From Brevibacillus_H sp049846925 (GTDB lineage: Bacteria; Bacillota; Bacilli; Brevibacillales; Brevibacillaceae): DNA of 64,000 bases. The stretch spans positions 89,577 to 153,576 of the forward strand of contig NZ_JBNCMT010000010.1 in NCBI RefSeq assembly GCF_049846925.1, read 5' to 3'. The translations under genes were made by a program, and so were the position numbers. Of this stretch, positions 15,720 through 23,903 are shown in pieces. The notes below the pieces were generated by a model. The model was given only the letters and a program-made list of their open reading frames with translations. It ran no database searches and was not told the origin of the DNA. The first letter of the stretch is position 1; each line of letters starts with the position of its first letter.

Positions 15720-17234
15720 TTGCCTATTTATCGATCCTTACTATTGATACTGATAAGAAACTATATCATTGGCTCGGCAATAGCAGTCTTATGTGTAGGT
15801 GGAGCACTGATTTTTACTACATTGCAGATAAAGAACTCTGAGCTATTCCATATCCTGCTCACAATCGTAATTTCACTACTTATCATGTTTATCCTGGAAT
15901 ATGCCATGTTCTCCAAACACCTGAAGCCAATTAAAACAGCTCTTTGTAGCACTAGTCCCAGCATGGATCATATTCGAATGGCCTTTTATCAGACACATAA
16001 ATTACCGAATCTCTCTATTCAACGGATATTCGGCCCACACTTTCTTGGACTATCGATTCCGGCAATATCAATGACGATTTGGAACATCAATCAAGGCTTG
16101 CTGAGTCTTCCGTACTACTATGTAGGTCTGGCAACAGTAGGAGCATTCTTAATTGCTAGCATGCACGCCTTGATTGAGTTCTTTTTAACGACAGAAGCCA
16201 TCAAGCCCATACTTGCCTACATTCAAAGCATGGCTCGCAACCTGCATGGATCTGACATTTCACTTGACGGAAAAGTGATCGTGACCATTCAACACAAGTT
16301 TCTATTAAGTGCTTTTTTGATTGGAACGGTTCCTCTTTTCCTGTTTAGCCTGGCAACTCAAATTCGGTTGCTGGAAGTTTCTCAAGAAATTAGTGCCAAT
16401 TACTGGAGTTGGGCTGGTGTTATTTTACTGATTGGACTAGGCTTTTCTTCCCTTGGTGCATGGCTGCTCTCTCGTAACATCGAACAGCCCATTCGCCAGC
16501 TTTATGATGACATGGGCAAAGTGCAGGAAGGATCACTAGACGTACACGCACCCGATATTTATTCCGATGAATTCTCTCGATTGATAACCGGGTTCAATCA
16601 CATGGTGCAAGGTTTACAAGAAAGAGAGATCATGAATAATCAGTTAATGGAAAGTTACTTCGCCACATTAGCGGCTGCACTTGATGCCCGAGATACCTAT
16701 ACTGCGGGTCATTCCTTTCGGGTAGCCAATTTTTCTGTGTGTATCGGACAGGCTGCTGGCCTTTCCACACAAGAGCTAAACCTGTTAAAGAAATCCGCTC
16801 TACTTCACGACATTGGTAAAATTGGTGTCCCTGATGACGTTCTGTTAAAAGACGGAAAACTATCAGATGAAGAATTTGCCCTGATTAAATATCATCCTGT
16901 TTTAGGGGAAAAAATCTTGCTACGCATTGAACCGCCAGATGCAATGGCCCCCCTCTTACCCGGTGTTCGCTCTCACCATGAACGGTTTGATGGCAAAGGC
17001 TATCCTGACGGTTTAGCAGGAGTCTCGATCCCGCTGTTTGGACGCATAATTGCAGTGGCAGATGCGTTTGATGCCATGACCTCTGATCGACCTTATCGAA
17101 AAGGGATGCCCGTTGAAAAGGCACTGAAAATTCTACACGATGGAAAAGGAACACAGTGGGACCCTGAGTTTGCCCAACTGTTCATCGAATTCATGAGTCA
17201 AAGTGGTAACTATCAGATGGAGCGAATTTCATAG
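15720..17234 (+). CDS. Membrane HAMP/HD-GYP c-di-GMP phosphodiesterase
   Basis: About 504 residues. The N-terminal half has several membrane segments (roughly 10-55, 115-165 and 205-255), then HAMP (SRNIEQPIRQLYDDMGKVQEG) and an HD-GYP domain: GHSFRVANFS, LLHDIGKIGVPDDVLLK, LIKYHPVLGEKIL, HHERFDGKGYPDGLAG and AVADAFDAMTSDRPYR. All HD and GYP residues are present, so hydrolysis of cyclic di-GMP is likely. The frame opens at TTG 15699; TTG 15720 has AGAAGGG six bases upstream and is my start. It lies upstream of a kinase/regulator pair but is separated by a terminator. The signal sensed is unknown. Confidence 0.88.
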   Translation: MPIYRSLLLILIRNYIIGSAIAVLCVGGALIFTTLQIKNSELFHILLTIVISLLIMFILEYAMFSKHLKPIKTALCSTSPSMDHIRMAFYQTHKLPNLSIQRIFGPHFLGLSIPAISMTIWNINQGLLSLPYYYVGLATVGAFLIASMHALIEFFLTTEAIKPILAYIQSMARNLHGSDISLDGKVIVTIQHKFLLSAFLIGTVPLFLFSLATQIRLLEVSQEISANYWSWAGVILLIGLGFSSLGAWLLSRNIEQPIRQLYDDMGKVQEGSLDVHAPDIYSDEFSRLITGFNHMVQGLQEREIMNNQLMESYFATLAAALDARDTYTAGHSFRVANFSVCIGQAAGLSTQELNLLKKSALLHDIGKIGVPDDVLLKDGKLSDEEFALIKYHPVLGEKILLRIEPPDAMAPLLPGVRSHHERFDGKGYPDGLAGVSIPLFGRIIAVADAFDAMTSDRPYRKGMPVEKALKILHDGKGTQWDPEFAQLFIEFMSQSGNYQMERIS

Positions 17235-17245
17235 AGCTACACGGA

Positions 17246-17275
17246 CGGCAGGCAATGGCCTGCTGTTCTTTTTTC
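17246..17275 (+). terminator. Terminator after the HD-GYP gene
   Basis: GGCAGGC AATG GCCTGCT forms a short GC-rich hairpin followed by TTCTTTTTT. Confidence 0.75.
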
Positions 17276-17389
17276 ACTGCTGGTGTTTGGATAGATTCAC
17301 AAGCAAGCGTATTTATAATTTGATAAGATGGAAATAACAACCTAATTCTTGCGTACCTGTATACACATACCAATTGTAGGAGTACGAGT

Positions 17390-18757
17390 ATGATCACAAT
17401 ACTGATCGCCTTATGGGCTTTTGCGGTTCTTGTCCTTTTTACCGATCCGGGGAGAACCTCTATCCGTTGGGCCAGTGCAACGGCTTTTATTGGCGGCTTC
17501 GGTTTTTTTGCGGCCGTCCTGGAAGAGAATGTCTACCCGCTCTTTAGTGAACTTGCGGCACAAAATCCGCTTTTGTTTCACATCATCTGGGGTTCGTCTC
17601 GGGGATCCTCTTTTCTGTGTCAGACAGGATTACCCTATGCCTTTCTCATGTTTGCCGTACATTCCAGTGATTTTTTGACAGCCAAAACAAAAAAGATCAT
17701 TCAATACACAGCACTCATTCCTCCACTCATCATGCTGATCATCACACCCATTTACCCGATACTTCAATTTCACTACGGGATTATGGTCAGTTGGGTGATT
17801 CCGTATTTCGTCAGCTCTTGTGCTCTGCTCGTTTATATGTATCGAATCGAAAAAGATCCGATCGTAAAAAGAAACCGGCTATTCAATAATATCCTTGTGA
17901 TTGTGCCGCTGCTTTTCGTCTTTACATTGCTCTACGTCATGCGCACGTTTAACAATTATGATGTTTGGCGTTACAATGCACTTATCGTCGGCATTCAATT
18001 CGTTCTTTTCTTATACATCAGCGTCAAATATGGCTTGCTCGGCGTGAAGCTCCGGCTGGAAAAACGCCGCCTCGACAGCGCGCTGAGAGCCATGACATCA
18101 GGTACTGCCATCGTCAATCACACGATCAAGAATGAATTAGGGAAAATCAATTTATACGCCGACCGAATTCAGTCCTATGCTTCCGATGAAAAACAGCAGG
18201 AAATGCAGCGGGATATGAAGATTGTCATGCAATCGACCCAGAATATTCTCAACATGGTAAACAGGATACAAGGTCAAATTCAAGATATCGCGTTAAAAGA
18301 AGAAACGCTGTCGCTTCGCTCCATCGTTGATCGTGTTCTTCAAGATATTAGACCTTATCTGGAGAAGTCTCGGGTAGAGGTCGCCCTTGACGTAGATGAA
18401 CAAGTAGAAGTAACTTGTGACCCGATCCATATTCGTGAGGTACTGACCAATCTCTCGATGAACAGTATCGAGGCAATGAAACAAGGAGGTACCCTTACCA
18501 TCCAGACCCACTTGTCGAGAAAACATTTGGTCGTCATTGTCGGAGATACGGGAACAGGTATTGCAAAGGAAAATCTGCCATATGTACTAGACCCGTTCTT
18601 CTCCACAAAGAAAACCGGACAGAACTTCGGACTGGGTTTATCGTATTGCTACAATGTCATGCAAAAACACCAAGGAGACCTTGAGATTCAAAGTGTGAAG
18701 GACGAAGGAACAACAATTTACCTTTACTTCCCCTTAAAACGGGTACATACCAGTTAA
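17390..18757 (+). CDS. Sensor histidine kinase with 7-helix-like membrane input domain
   Basis: 455 residues. About seven hydrophobic segments fill residues 1-220 and contain little extracellular sequence, so the sensor is membrane-embedded. The phosphoacceptor region contains HTIKNELGKINLYADRI (about 243), a non-HisKA variant. The ATPase domain follows: NLSMNSIEAMKQGG (N box), VGDTGTGIAKENLP (G1), DPFFSTKKTG (F box) and FGLGLSYCYNVMQ (G2). The start ATG follows GTAGGAGTACGAGT. It is 25 bases before a LuxR-type response regulator, its probable partner. The signal is unknown. Confidence 0.88.
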   Translation: MITILIALWAFAVLVLFTDPGRTSIRWASATAFIGGFGFFAAVLEENVYPLFSELAAQNPLLFHIIWGSSRGSSFLCQTGLPYAFLMFAVHSSDFLTAKTKKIIQYTALIPPLIMLIITPIYPILQFHYGIMVSWVIPYFVSSCALLVYMYRIEKDPIVKRNRLFNNILVIVPLLFVFTLLYVMRTFNNYDVWRYNALIVGIQFVLFLYISVKYGLLGVKLRLEKRRLDSALRAMTSGTAIVNHTIKNELGKINLYADRIQSYASDEKQQEMQRDMKIVMQSTQNILNMVNRIQGQIQDIALKEETLSLRSIVDRVLQDIRPYLEKSRVEVALDVDEQVEVTCDPIHIREVLTNLSMNSIEAMKQGGTLTIQTHLSRKHLVVIVGDTGTGIAKENLPYVLDPFFSTKKTGQNFGLGLSYCYNVMQKHQGDLEIQSVKDEGTTIYLYFPLKRVHTS

Positions 18758-18782
18758 TTCTTAATCTTAAAGGAGAGTCACC

Positions 18783-19421
18783 ATGGACCAAATACGGGTA
18801 CTGGTTATTGAAGATGATCAGGAATGGCGTAATGGATTAGTTGATTACGTAAACAAGGAAGCAGATTTAACTGTAGCTGGAACGGCGGACACAAAAGCGG
18901 GAGCATTGGAGCTATTTGGCCAAATCGAGGCAGATGTTGTTTTACTGGACATTAACCTGACAGAAAACAATCTGGATGGCATTGAAATCGCTCTGGAGCT
19001 AACCTCCATCAAACCAGACTATAAAATCATCATGCTAACCTCACTGACAGCCGACGAGGTCATCGTCGATTCATTTTCTGCGGGAGCCGTGAACTATATC
19101 AGCAAGCTCAACTTTCGGGAAATCCCGGATGCGATCCGTTCAGCATACCATCAGCAATCGGCTATTCACCCAACCGCTGCGGCTGCTTTACGAAACGAAC
19201 TATTGCGCCTGAAGCAGGAAGAAGACCAGAAGCTGTTGTCCCCTTCCGAAAAGGAAATTCTGCATCTGGTACACCAGGGACAGACCCAGTCACAAATCGA
19301 AAAAACCTTGCATATCACGCAACGAACCATCAAAAACCACATCAATCGGATCCTCAAAAAATTGGGCACCAAAACGAGCAAAGAGGCCGCAGCCAAAGCA
19401 AAGCGTAAAAAGCTGTTTTAA
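18783..19421 (+). CDS. LuxR-type response regulator
   Basis: 212 residues. The receiver domain has VLVIEDDQEWRNGLV (acidic pocket), VVLLDINLTENNLDGIEIAL with phosphoacceptor Asp near 58, and IMLTSLTADE with the Thr/Ser switch and YISKLNF Lys. The C-terminal LuxR helix-turn-helix is LSPSEKEILHLVHQGQTQSQ and ITQRTIKNHINRILKKLGTKT (about 150-195). A basic tail ends the protein. AAAGGAGAG precedes the ATG. It forms an operon with the kinase and is closed by a terminator whose T-run touches a FapR-like site. Confidence 0.92.
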   Translation: MDQIRVLVIEDDQEWRNGLVDYVNKEADLTVAGTADTKAGALELFGQIEADVVLLDINLTENNLDGIEIALELTSIKPDYKIIMLTSLTADEVIVDSFSAGAVNYISKLNFREIPDAIRSAYHQQSAIHPTAAAALRNELLRLKQEEDQKLLSPSEKEILHLVHQGQTQSQIEKTLHITQRTIKNHINRILKKLGTKTSKEAAAKAKRKKLF

Positions 19422-19450
19422 CAACCTTCTTCATCGGAGGTTGTTTTTTA
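19420..19450 (+). terminator. Terminator of the kinase/LuxR-regulator operon
   Basis: AACAACCT (19420-19427) pairs with AGGTTGTT (19438-19445), then TTTTTAT. Confidence 0.85.
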
Positions 19451-19463
19451 TACCTAGTCTTAA
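19447..19463. promoter_or_regulatory. Weak FapR-like site
   Basis: TTTATA-CCTAG-TCTTAA has the 6-5-6 layout of FapR sites and the familiar core CCTAGTCTTAA. Its left arm is degenerate. Its centre is 29 bases from the strong site. Confidence 0.5.
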
Positions 19464-19473
19464 TGACTAAGAT

Positions 19474-19494
19474 CGTTAGTATCTGGTACTAACG
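19474..19494. promoter_or_regulatory. FapR-like operator
   Basis: CGTTAGTA-TCTGG-TACTAACG is a perfect 8-bp inverted repeat with the five-base spacer and TTAGTA/TACTAA arms of FapR, the malonyl-CoA-sensing repressor of lipid genes. It lies about 98 bases before the acyltransferase/ligase ATG at 19592. Confidence 0.75.
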
Positions 19495-19499
19495 ACTAG

Positions 19500-19519
19500 G
19501 TACCAATAAAAGTTGGTAC
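19500..19519. repeat. Third inverted repeat in the operator region
   Basis: GTACCAA taaaag TTGGTAC is a perfect 7-bp inverted repeat 5 bases after the FapR-like operator. It may be another protein site or a promoter-proximal structure. Confidence 0.5.
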
Positions 19520-19591
19520 TTATGTAAAAACCCTCGATCGATAGAATTAAGACATAAGCAATTACTTTATTTTGTAAAGGTGAGGATTCAT

Positions 19592-21697
19592 ATGGTTATC
19601 CTTCTTTCGATCGTAAAGTTCTTCCTATCACTTCTTTATCGCATTCAATTCAAAGGCATTCATACAATCGATTTTTCCCGTCCTGTTCTCTTAACACCCA
19701 ACCATGTATCGTTACTCGACGCAGTTGTATTGTTCTTATTCCTCCCGCATCAAGTCACATTCGTAGCAAATACCGAGATCGCCAAAAAGTTTTCCTTCTT
19801 CTTGAAGTTTCGTAAACACATCACGGTTGATCCAATGAACCCATACTCCATGCGTCACATGATTCGGGCCATCAACAACGGCGAATCTCTCGTCATCTTC
19901 CCGGAAGGCCGTATTACGAGAACAGGCGGCCTGATGAAAATCTACAGCGGTGTCGGCTACATCGCCATGAAAACCGGTGTCAATGTGTATCCAATCATTA
20001 TTAACGGTTTAGAACGCTCCACCTTCTCTTACTTGAAAGGAAAAATGCGACTTGTCTGGTTTCCAAAAGTAACTGTTACCGTATCGGAACCATTCACGCT
20101 TCAAAGACAGCCAAACGTCTCCATGAGAGAACAAAAAGCGAATGCCAGCGACTTCATTATGCGCACCATGCAAAACGCACTTTTCCAAGCCCGTCATAAA
20201 GCCAACATCAACTTGTTCAACGAATTGATCGAAGCAGCAAGCGTACACGGTCATGGCACAGAGATCGCCAAAGATATCACGGGCTCAGTCAATTATCGTA
20301 AACTTCTTATCGCCAGCTACATGCTCGGCAATAAATTCCGATCCCTGTTAACAGGCAATCAAACAGTGGGTGTGCTTCTCCCTAACTCAATAGGCCATGT
20401 AGCTACGTTGTTTTCACTGTTTCGCATCGGTAAAACACCAGCAATCCTTAACTTTTCACTTGGAGTACGCACGCTGCTCGATTGTTGTGAAACAGCCGAA
20501 GTGAATACTGTGATTACATCTCGCCAATTCATTGAGAAAGGAAAACTGGATCACCTGATTGCTGGCTTACAGGAGAAAGTGTCTATCCTATATTTGGAGG
20601 ACATCAGAGGGCTTATTACAGGTTTGGATAAAGCTTCTGCATTTGTTTCCTATCTATCTAAAACGAAGGCTCAGGCTTCAACCAACGAACTGATTCTCTT
20701 CACATCGGGTAGTGAAAGCAAACCAAAAGGCGTAGTACTTTCTCATGACAACCTCTTTGCCAATATCCAGCAGGTTCGAAGTGTTATCGACTTCACTGCG
20801 AAGGACAAAATTTTGAATGCACTCCCGATGTTTCACAGCTTTGGACTTACGGCAGGCACGATTCTTCCTGTAGTAGCAGGTGTCCCAGTCTACCTTTACC
20901 CAAGTCCGCTTCATTACAAAGTCATTGCTGAGCTTTGCTACGATCAAAATGTAAGTATTCTTTTCGGTACCTCAACATTCTTGGCTGGCTACGGAAGATA
21001 TGCCCACCCATACGATTATTATGCCCTGCGCTATATTTTTGCTGGTGCTGAGAAGTTAAAAGACGACGTAAGACAATTGTGGCAGGATAAATTCGGTGTA
21101 CGGATTTTCGAAGGCTATGGTGCAACTGAAACAGCACCGATTCTTTCGCTCAATACTCCACTATCCAACAAAAGAGGCACAGTCGGCAGACTTTTGCCGG
21201 GGGTTCAATACAAACTGGAATCAGTTGATGGCATCGCAAATGGTGGACACCTGCTGGTTCAAGGGCCCAATGTGATGAAAGGATATTTGATCCACGGAGA
21301 AGGCTTCACACCTGCAGAGGAATGGTATCGTACAGGTGATTTGGTTGAATTGGATCAAGCAGGGTATGTAACGATTAAGTCCCGCCTCAAACGTTTTGCA
21401 AAAATTGGTGGAGAAATGGTATCACTTAATCTCGTGGAAGAACTTGCTTCCCAATGCTTTGGTCATTCTGAAGTAGCAACCGTTTCCGTAAGTGATCAAC
21501 GAAAAGGTGAAAGAATCATATTGTTCACTACCGACGCTGCTGCTCGTATCGATCAGTTCCGGACATTCCTGGTTGAGAAAGGATATTCACCTTTACTTGT
21601 CCCTTCCTCCTTGCGAGTACTAGATGCTCTTCCTTTATTGGGTAGCGGAAAAACTGATTATGTAACGATCAAACAAATTGCTGAAAAAGGGGAATAA
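19592..21697 (+). CDS. Bifunctional lysophospholipid acyltransferase / acyl-ACP ligase (Aas-like)
   Basis: About 701 residues with two domains. Residues 1-200 are PlsC-type acyltransferase: NHVSLLDA supplies the HX4D pair and FPEGRITRTGG the glycerophosphate site. Residues 220-700 are an AMP-forming ligase: FTSGSESKPKGVVLSHDN, YGATETAPILSLN and YRTGDLVELDQAGYV. The arrangement matches E. coli Aas, which reacylates lysophospholipid with ATP-activated fatty acid. I choose ATG 19592, six bases after AAAGGTGAGG, over GTG 19580. A LplT-like gene follows 5 bases later. FapR-like sites upstream suggest control by malonyl-CoA status. Confidence 0.88.
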   Translation: MVILLSIVKFFLSLLYRIQFKGIHTIDFSRPVLLTPNHVSLLDAVVLFLFLPHQVTFVANTEIAKKFSFFLKFRKHITVDPMNPYSMRHMIRAINNGESLVIFPEGRITRTGGLMKIYSGVGYIAMKTGVNVYPIIINGLERSTFSYLKGKMRLVWFPKVTVTVSEPFTLQRQPNVSMREQKANASDFIMRTMQNALFQARHKANINLFNELIEAASVHGHGTEIAKDITGSVNYRKLLIASYMLGNKFRSLLTGNQTVGVLLPNSIGHVATLFSLFRIGKTPAILNFSLGVRTLLDCCETAEVNTVITSRQFIEKGKLDHLIAGLQEKVSILYLEDIRGLITGLDKASAFVSYLSKTKAQASTNELILFTSGSESKPKGVVLSHDNLFANIQQVRSVIDFTAKDKILNALPMFHSFGLTAGTILPVVAGVPVYLYPSPLHYKVIAELCYDQNVSILFGTSTFLAGYGRYAHPYDYYALRYIFAGAEKLKDDVRQLWQDKFGVRIFEGYGATETAPILSLNTPLSNKRGTVGRLLPGVQYKLESVDGIANGGHLLVQGPNVMKGYLIHGEGFTPAEEWYRTGDLVELDQAGYVTIKSRLKRFAKIGGEMVSLNLVEELASQCFGHSEVATVSVSDQRKGERIILFTTDAAARIDQFRTFLVEKGYSPLLVPSSLRVLDALPLLGSGKTDYVTIKQIAEKGE

Positions 21698-21702
21698 AGC
21701 CT

Positions 21703-22914
21703 ATGAAGCCTCGGATACAACCGTTGCAGGCGCTCTATTTTACTCAGTTCCTATCTGCTTTTGCTGATAATATGATCTTGTTTGTCATCGCAAACTTACT
21801 CACGGAAAACGGCTTTTCTCCCGTATCACTTGCACTTGTATCAATGGCATTCTTTATTCCTTATATCGTATTGGCTCCTTTTGTCGGGGCATTCGCCGAC
21901 AAACAGCCAAAATCGGTTGTTCTCGTGATCGGAAATATCATCAAGGTACTTGGTGTCATCCTTCTACTCATTACAGATCATTCCAATATTTTGATGCTGA
22001 TGCTCAGTTACTTTACCGTTGGGGTGGGAGCAGTCGTGTACTCTCCCGCCAAATACGGGATTTTGCCAGAGCTTACGCAAAATGAAACCGAGTTATTTCA
22101 TGCGAACGCACGCATTGAAGCCTACACAATCATCGCGATTTTGACGGGGATTGGTGGCGGCGGAGCGATTGCTTCCATGGTAAGCACACTGCAATCATCA
22201 CTCATTTGCCTGGTTTTGTATCTCTTGTCTGCCGGGATGACCGCTTTTATCCCACGTATGAGAGGAAACAACAGCATCCGCTACGGACGTGAAGCCCGGA
22301 ACTTTTTTGCTAATACCAGACTCTTGTTTGGGAAGCCTGAGACCAACCTATCATTGATTGGAACTGGTTCCTTCTGGATGACTTCTGCCGTAATGCGAAT
22401 TGCCGTTCTTGCCTGGATTCCGATCTCACTTGGTTTTAAAGCAAATGATATTGCCGTCTCTCTAATCCTTGCAACTACATCCATCGGTATTATTATCGGG
22501 GCTATCACATCGACCAAGCTAATCCCGCTCCAGAAGTTTTATCGCTCCACTTTTTATGGGTTCGGCATGATGGTTCTTATTTTCCTCTTCCCCTGGTTCC
22601 ATGTAACTGCAATCGCTATTCTGTTCCTGTTAACCGTTGGCTTTATGGGTGGAGTTTTCATTGTACCGATGAATACCGTATTACAGGAAGAAGGAAAAAA
22701 AACAGTTGGGTCTGGCAAAACAATCGCCGTACAGAACTTTGTGGAGAACTTGCTGATGCTGATCGGATCCGGTTGCTACTACTTGTTCATCTACCTTGGA
22801 TTATCGATTTCTGGTGCGATTATCGCTCAAGGCGTTCTCTTCTTGTTCTTCCTTCTCTATCTTGGCATCGTCACTAAAAAAGTTCGGGCAAAGGTGTCTT
22901 CCTACTCTTCTTAA
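21703..22914 (+). CDS. Lysophospholipid transporter LplT-like MFS protein
   Basis: 403 residues, about 12 membrane segments. FLSAFADNMILFVIANLL at the start and DKQPKSVVLVIGNIIKV in the first cytoplasmic loop are typical of LplT. SPAKYGILPELT (about 110-121) is the diagnostic loop of this group, seen also in Aas-LplT fusions. It flips lysophospholipid across the membrane for reacylation by the upstream enzyme. The ATG follows AAAGGGGAA, 5 bases after the upstream stop, so the two are one operon. Confidence 0.85.
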   Translation: MKPRIQPLQALYFTQFLSAFADNMILFVIANLLTENGFSPVSLALVSMAFFIPYIVLAPFVGAFADKQPKSVVLVIGNIIKVLGVILLLITDHSNILMLMLSYFTVGVGAVVYSPAKYGILPELTQNETELFHANARIEAYTIIAILTGIGGGGAIASMVSTLQSSLICLVLYLLSAGMTAFIPRMRGNNSIRYGREARNFFANTRLLFGKPETNLSLIGTGSFWMTSAVMRIAVLAWIPISLGFKANDIAVSLILATTSIGIIIGAITSTKLIPLQKFYRSTFYGFGMMVLIFLFPWFHVTAIAILFLLTVGFMGGVFIVPMNTVLQEEGKKTVGSGKTIAVQNFVENLLMLIGSGCYYLFIYLGLSISGAIIAQGVLFLFFLLYLGIVTKKVRAKVSSYSS

Positions 22915-23011
22915 CCAAATCATCCAACTAGTTCAGTTTGATTAATTGAGGATATTACTTTAGAATTATATGTATAAATCAATTAATAGAAGAGAGAGGA
23001 ACCTACACACC

Positions 23012-23449
23012 ATGAAAAAACTAATCATGCTACTGATTGCAGTTGCTTTCGTGTTTGCGCCAGTCGGTCTCAATTATGATCACGCTGATGCAGCGAAGAA
23101 AGGTTACAAATCTGGTACGAAAACGTATGATTCTAACGTAACACCTAAACAGAATCAAACAAATCAGAACGTGAATGCGACAACAAATAAAAGTCCTGAT
23201 TCACCATCGAAGTCAACTTCCGTAGGTAAATCCACAAGCAAAGGTTTAATGAAAGGCCTATTATATGGGGGAATTGCAGGGTTGTTGTTTGGTGCCTTGC
23301 TTGGTAACCTGGGTATTCTCGGATCCATCCTTGGCTTTATGATCAATGTATTGGCGATCGTGTTCTTATTCTCCCTTGTTCGCAAAGGGTACCGTTATTA
23401 CAAAGAACAAAAAAGAAAGCAGCAGGAACTTGAGTCATGGAAAAGATAA
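23012..23449 (+). CDS. Small exported membrane protein (Tim44-like N-terminal type)
   Basis: About 145 residues. A Sec signal (MKKLIMLLIAVAFVFAPVG) ends near DHADA-A, then a Lys/Asn/Thr/Ser-rich linker (30-85) and a Gly-rich hydrophobic hairpin (GLLYGGIAGLLFGALLG, then GSILGFMINVLAIVFLFS), ending with a basic Lys-rich tail. This resembles the first half of bacterial Tim44-like proteins, lacking the Tim44 lipid-binding domain itself. AGAGAGGA precedes ATG 23012; an in-frame ATG at 22970 would bury the signal. The function is unknown. The next gene overlaps it by 13 bases. Confidence 0.65.
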   Translation: MKKLIMLLIAVAFVFAPVGLNYDHADAAKKGYKSGTKTYDSNVTPKQNQTNQNVNATTNKSPDSPSKSTSVGKSTSKGLMKGLLYGGIAGLLFGALLGNLGILGSILGFMINVLAIVFLFSLVRKGYRYYKEQKRKQQELESWKR

Positions 23450-23736
23450 AAATCTCCGAGCAAGAATTGGTAAATGCGATCTGTCTGCAAGTCGCATCCA
23501 AAAAGCAGATCCAACCGAACGCTGTATCTGTAGAGCTCATGTGGGATGAAGACTATGGATTCTCCGCTGAGGTATATGTTTTGGAGCGAAAACAGGTTTT
23601 TATCGAGGCAAATCTCATCGAAGCCATCCGTTTTTGGCTCGAAACACAACTGCATCGCAATCCGTATGCTGCCGCAGTGGAGCTTGTACTTGATGAAAAC
23701 GAAGGAATCATCGCATTCGCCACATACCATGGATAA
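23437..23736 (+). CDS. DUF2653/YxcD-like small protein
   Basis: 99 residues, acidic, no membrane segment. EQELVNAICLQVASKKQIQP opens the protein, followed by a beta-rich middle (VSVELMWDEDYGFSAEVYV) and a C-terminal acidic strand ending FATYHG. The pattern matches the DUF2653 family of Bacillales as I recall it; no function is known. It overlaps the upstream gene by 13 bases, so the two are coupled. Confidence 0.65.
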   Translation: MEKIKISEQELVNAICLQVASKKQIQPNAVSVELMWDEDYGFSAEVYVLERKQVFIEANLIEAIRFWLETQLHRNPYAAAVELVLDENEGIIAFATYHG

Positions 23737-23766
23737 GAGGTAGTAAGAAGCTGTTCACTTAATAGC

Positions 23767-23820
23767 AAAGCCAACCATCTTCTAGCTGATAAAAGCTGAA
23801 ATGGTTGGCTTTATTTTTTT
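23767..23820 (+). terminator. Terminator of the small-gene pair
   Basis: AAAGCCAACCAT (23767-23778) pairs with ATGGTTGGCTTT (23801-23812), with AGCT repeats inside the loop, followed by ATTTTTTT. Confidence 0.85.
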
Positions 23821-23823
23821 CTG

Positions 23824-23847
23824 TGAAAAACGTCTCGACGTTTTTCA
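23824..23847. repeat. Perfect hairpin between convergent genes
   Basis: TGAAAAACGTC and GACGTTTTTCA are an 11-bp inverted repeat around TC. No gene covers it. Confidence 0.8.
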
Positions 23848-23877
23848 TGAAGGTTGATGTGACTGCTCGCGGTCAGC

Positions 23878-23903
23878 AAATAAACGGTCATGACCGTTTA
23901 TTT
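23878..23903 (-). terminator. 26-base perfect palindrome at the lipoprotein stop codon
   Basis: AAATAAACGGTCA and TGACCGTTTATTT form a continuous palindrome that includes the stop codon at 23898-23900. On the minus strand it ends in TTTATTT, so it can act as a terminator for the lipoprotein operon. Confidence 0.65.
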
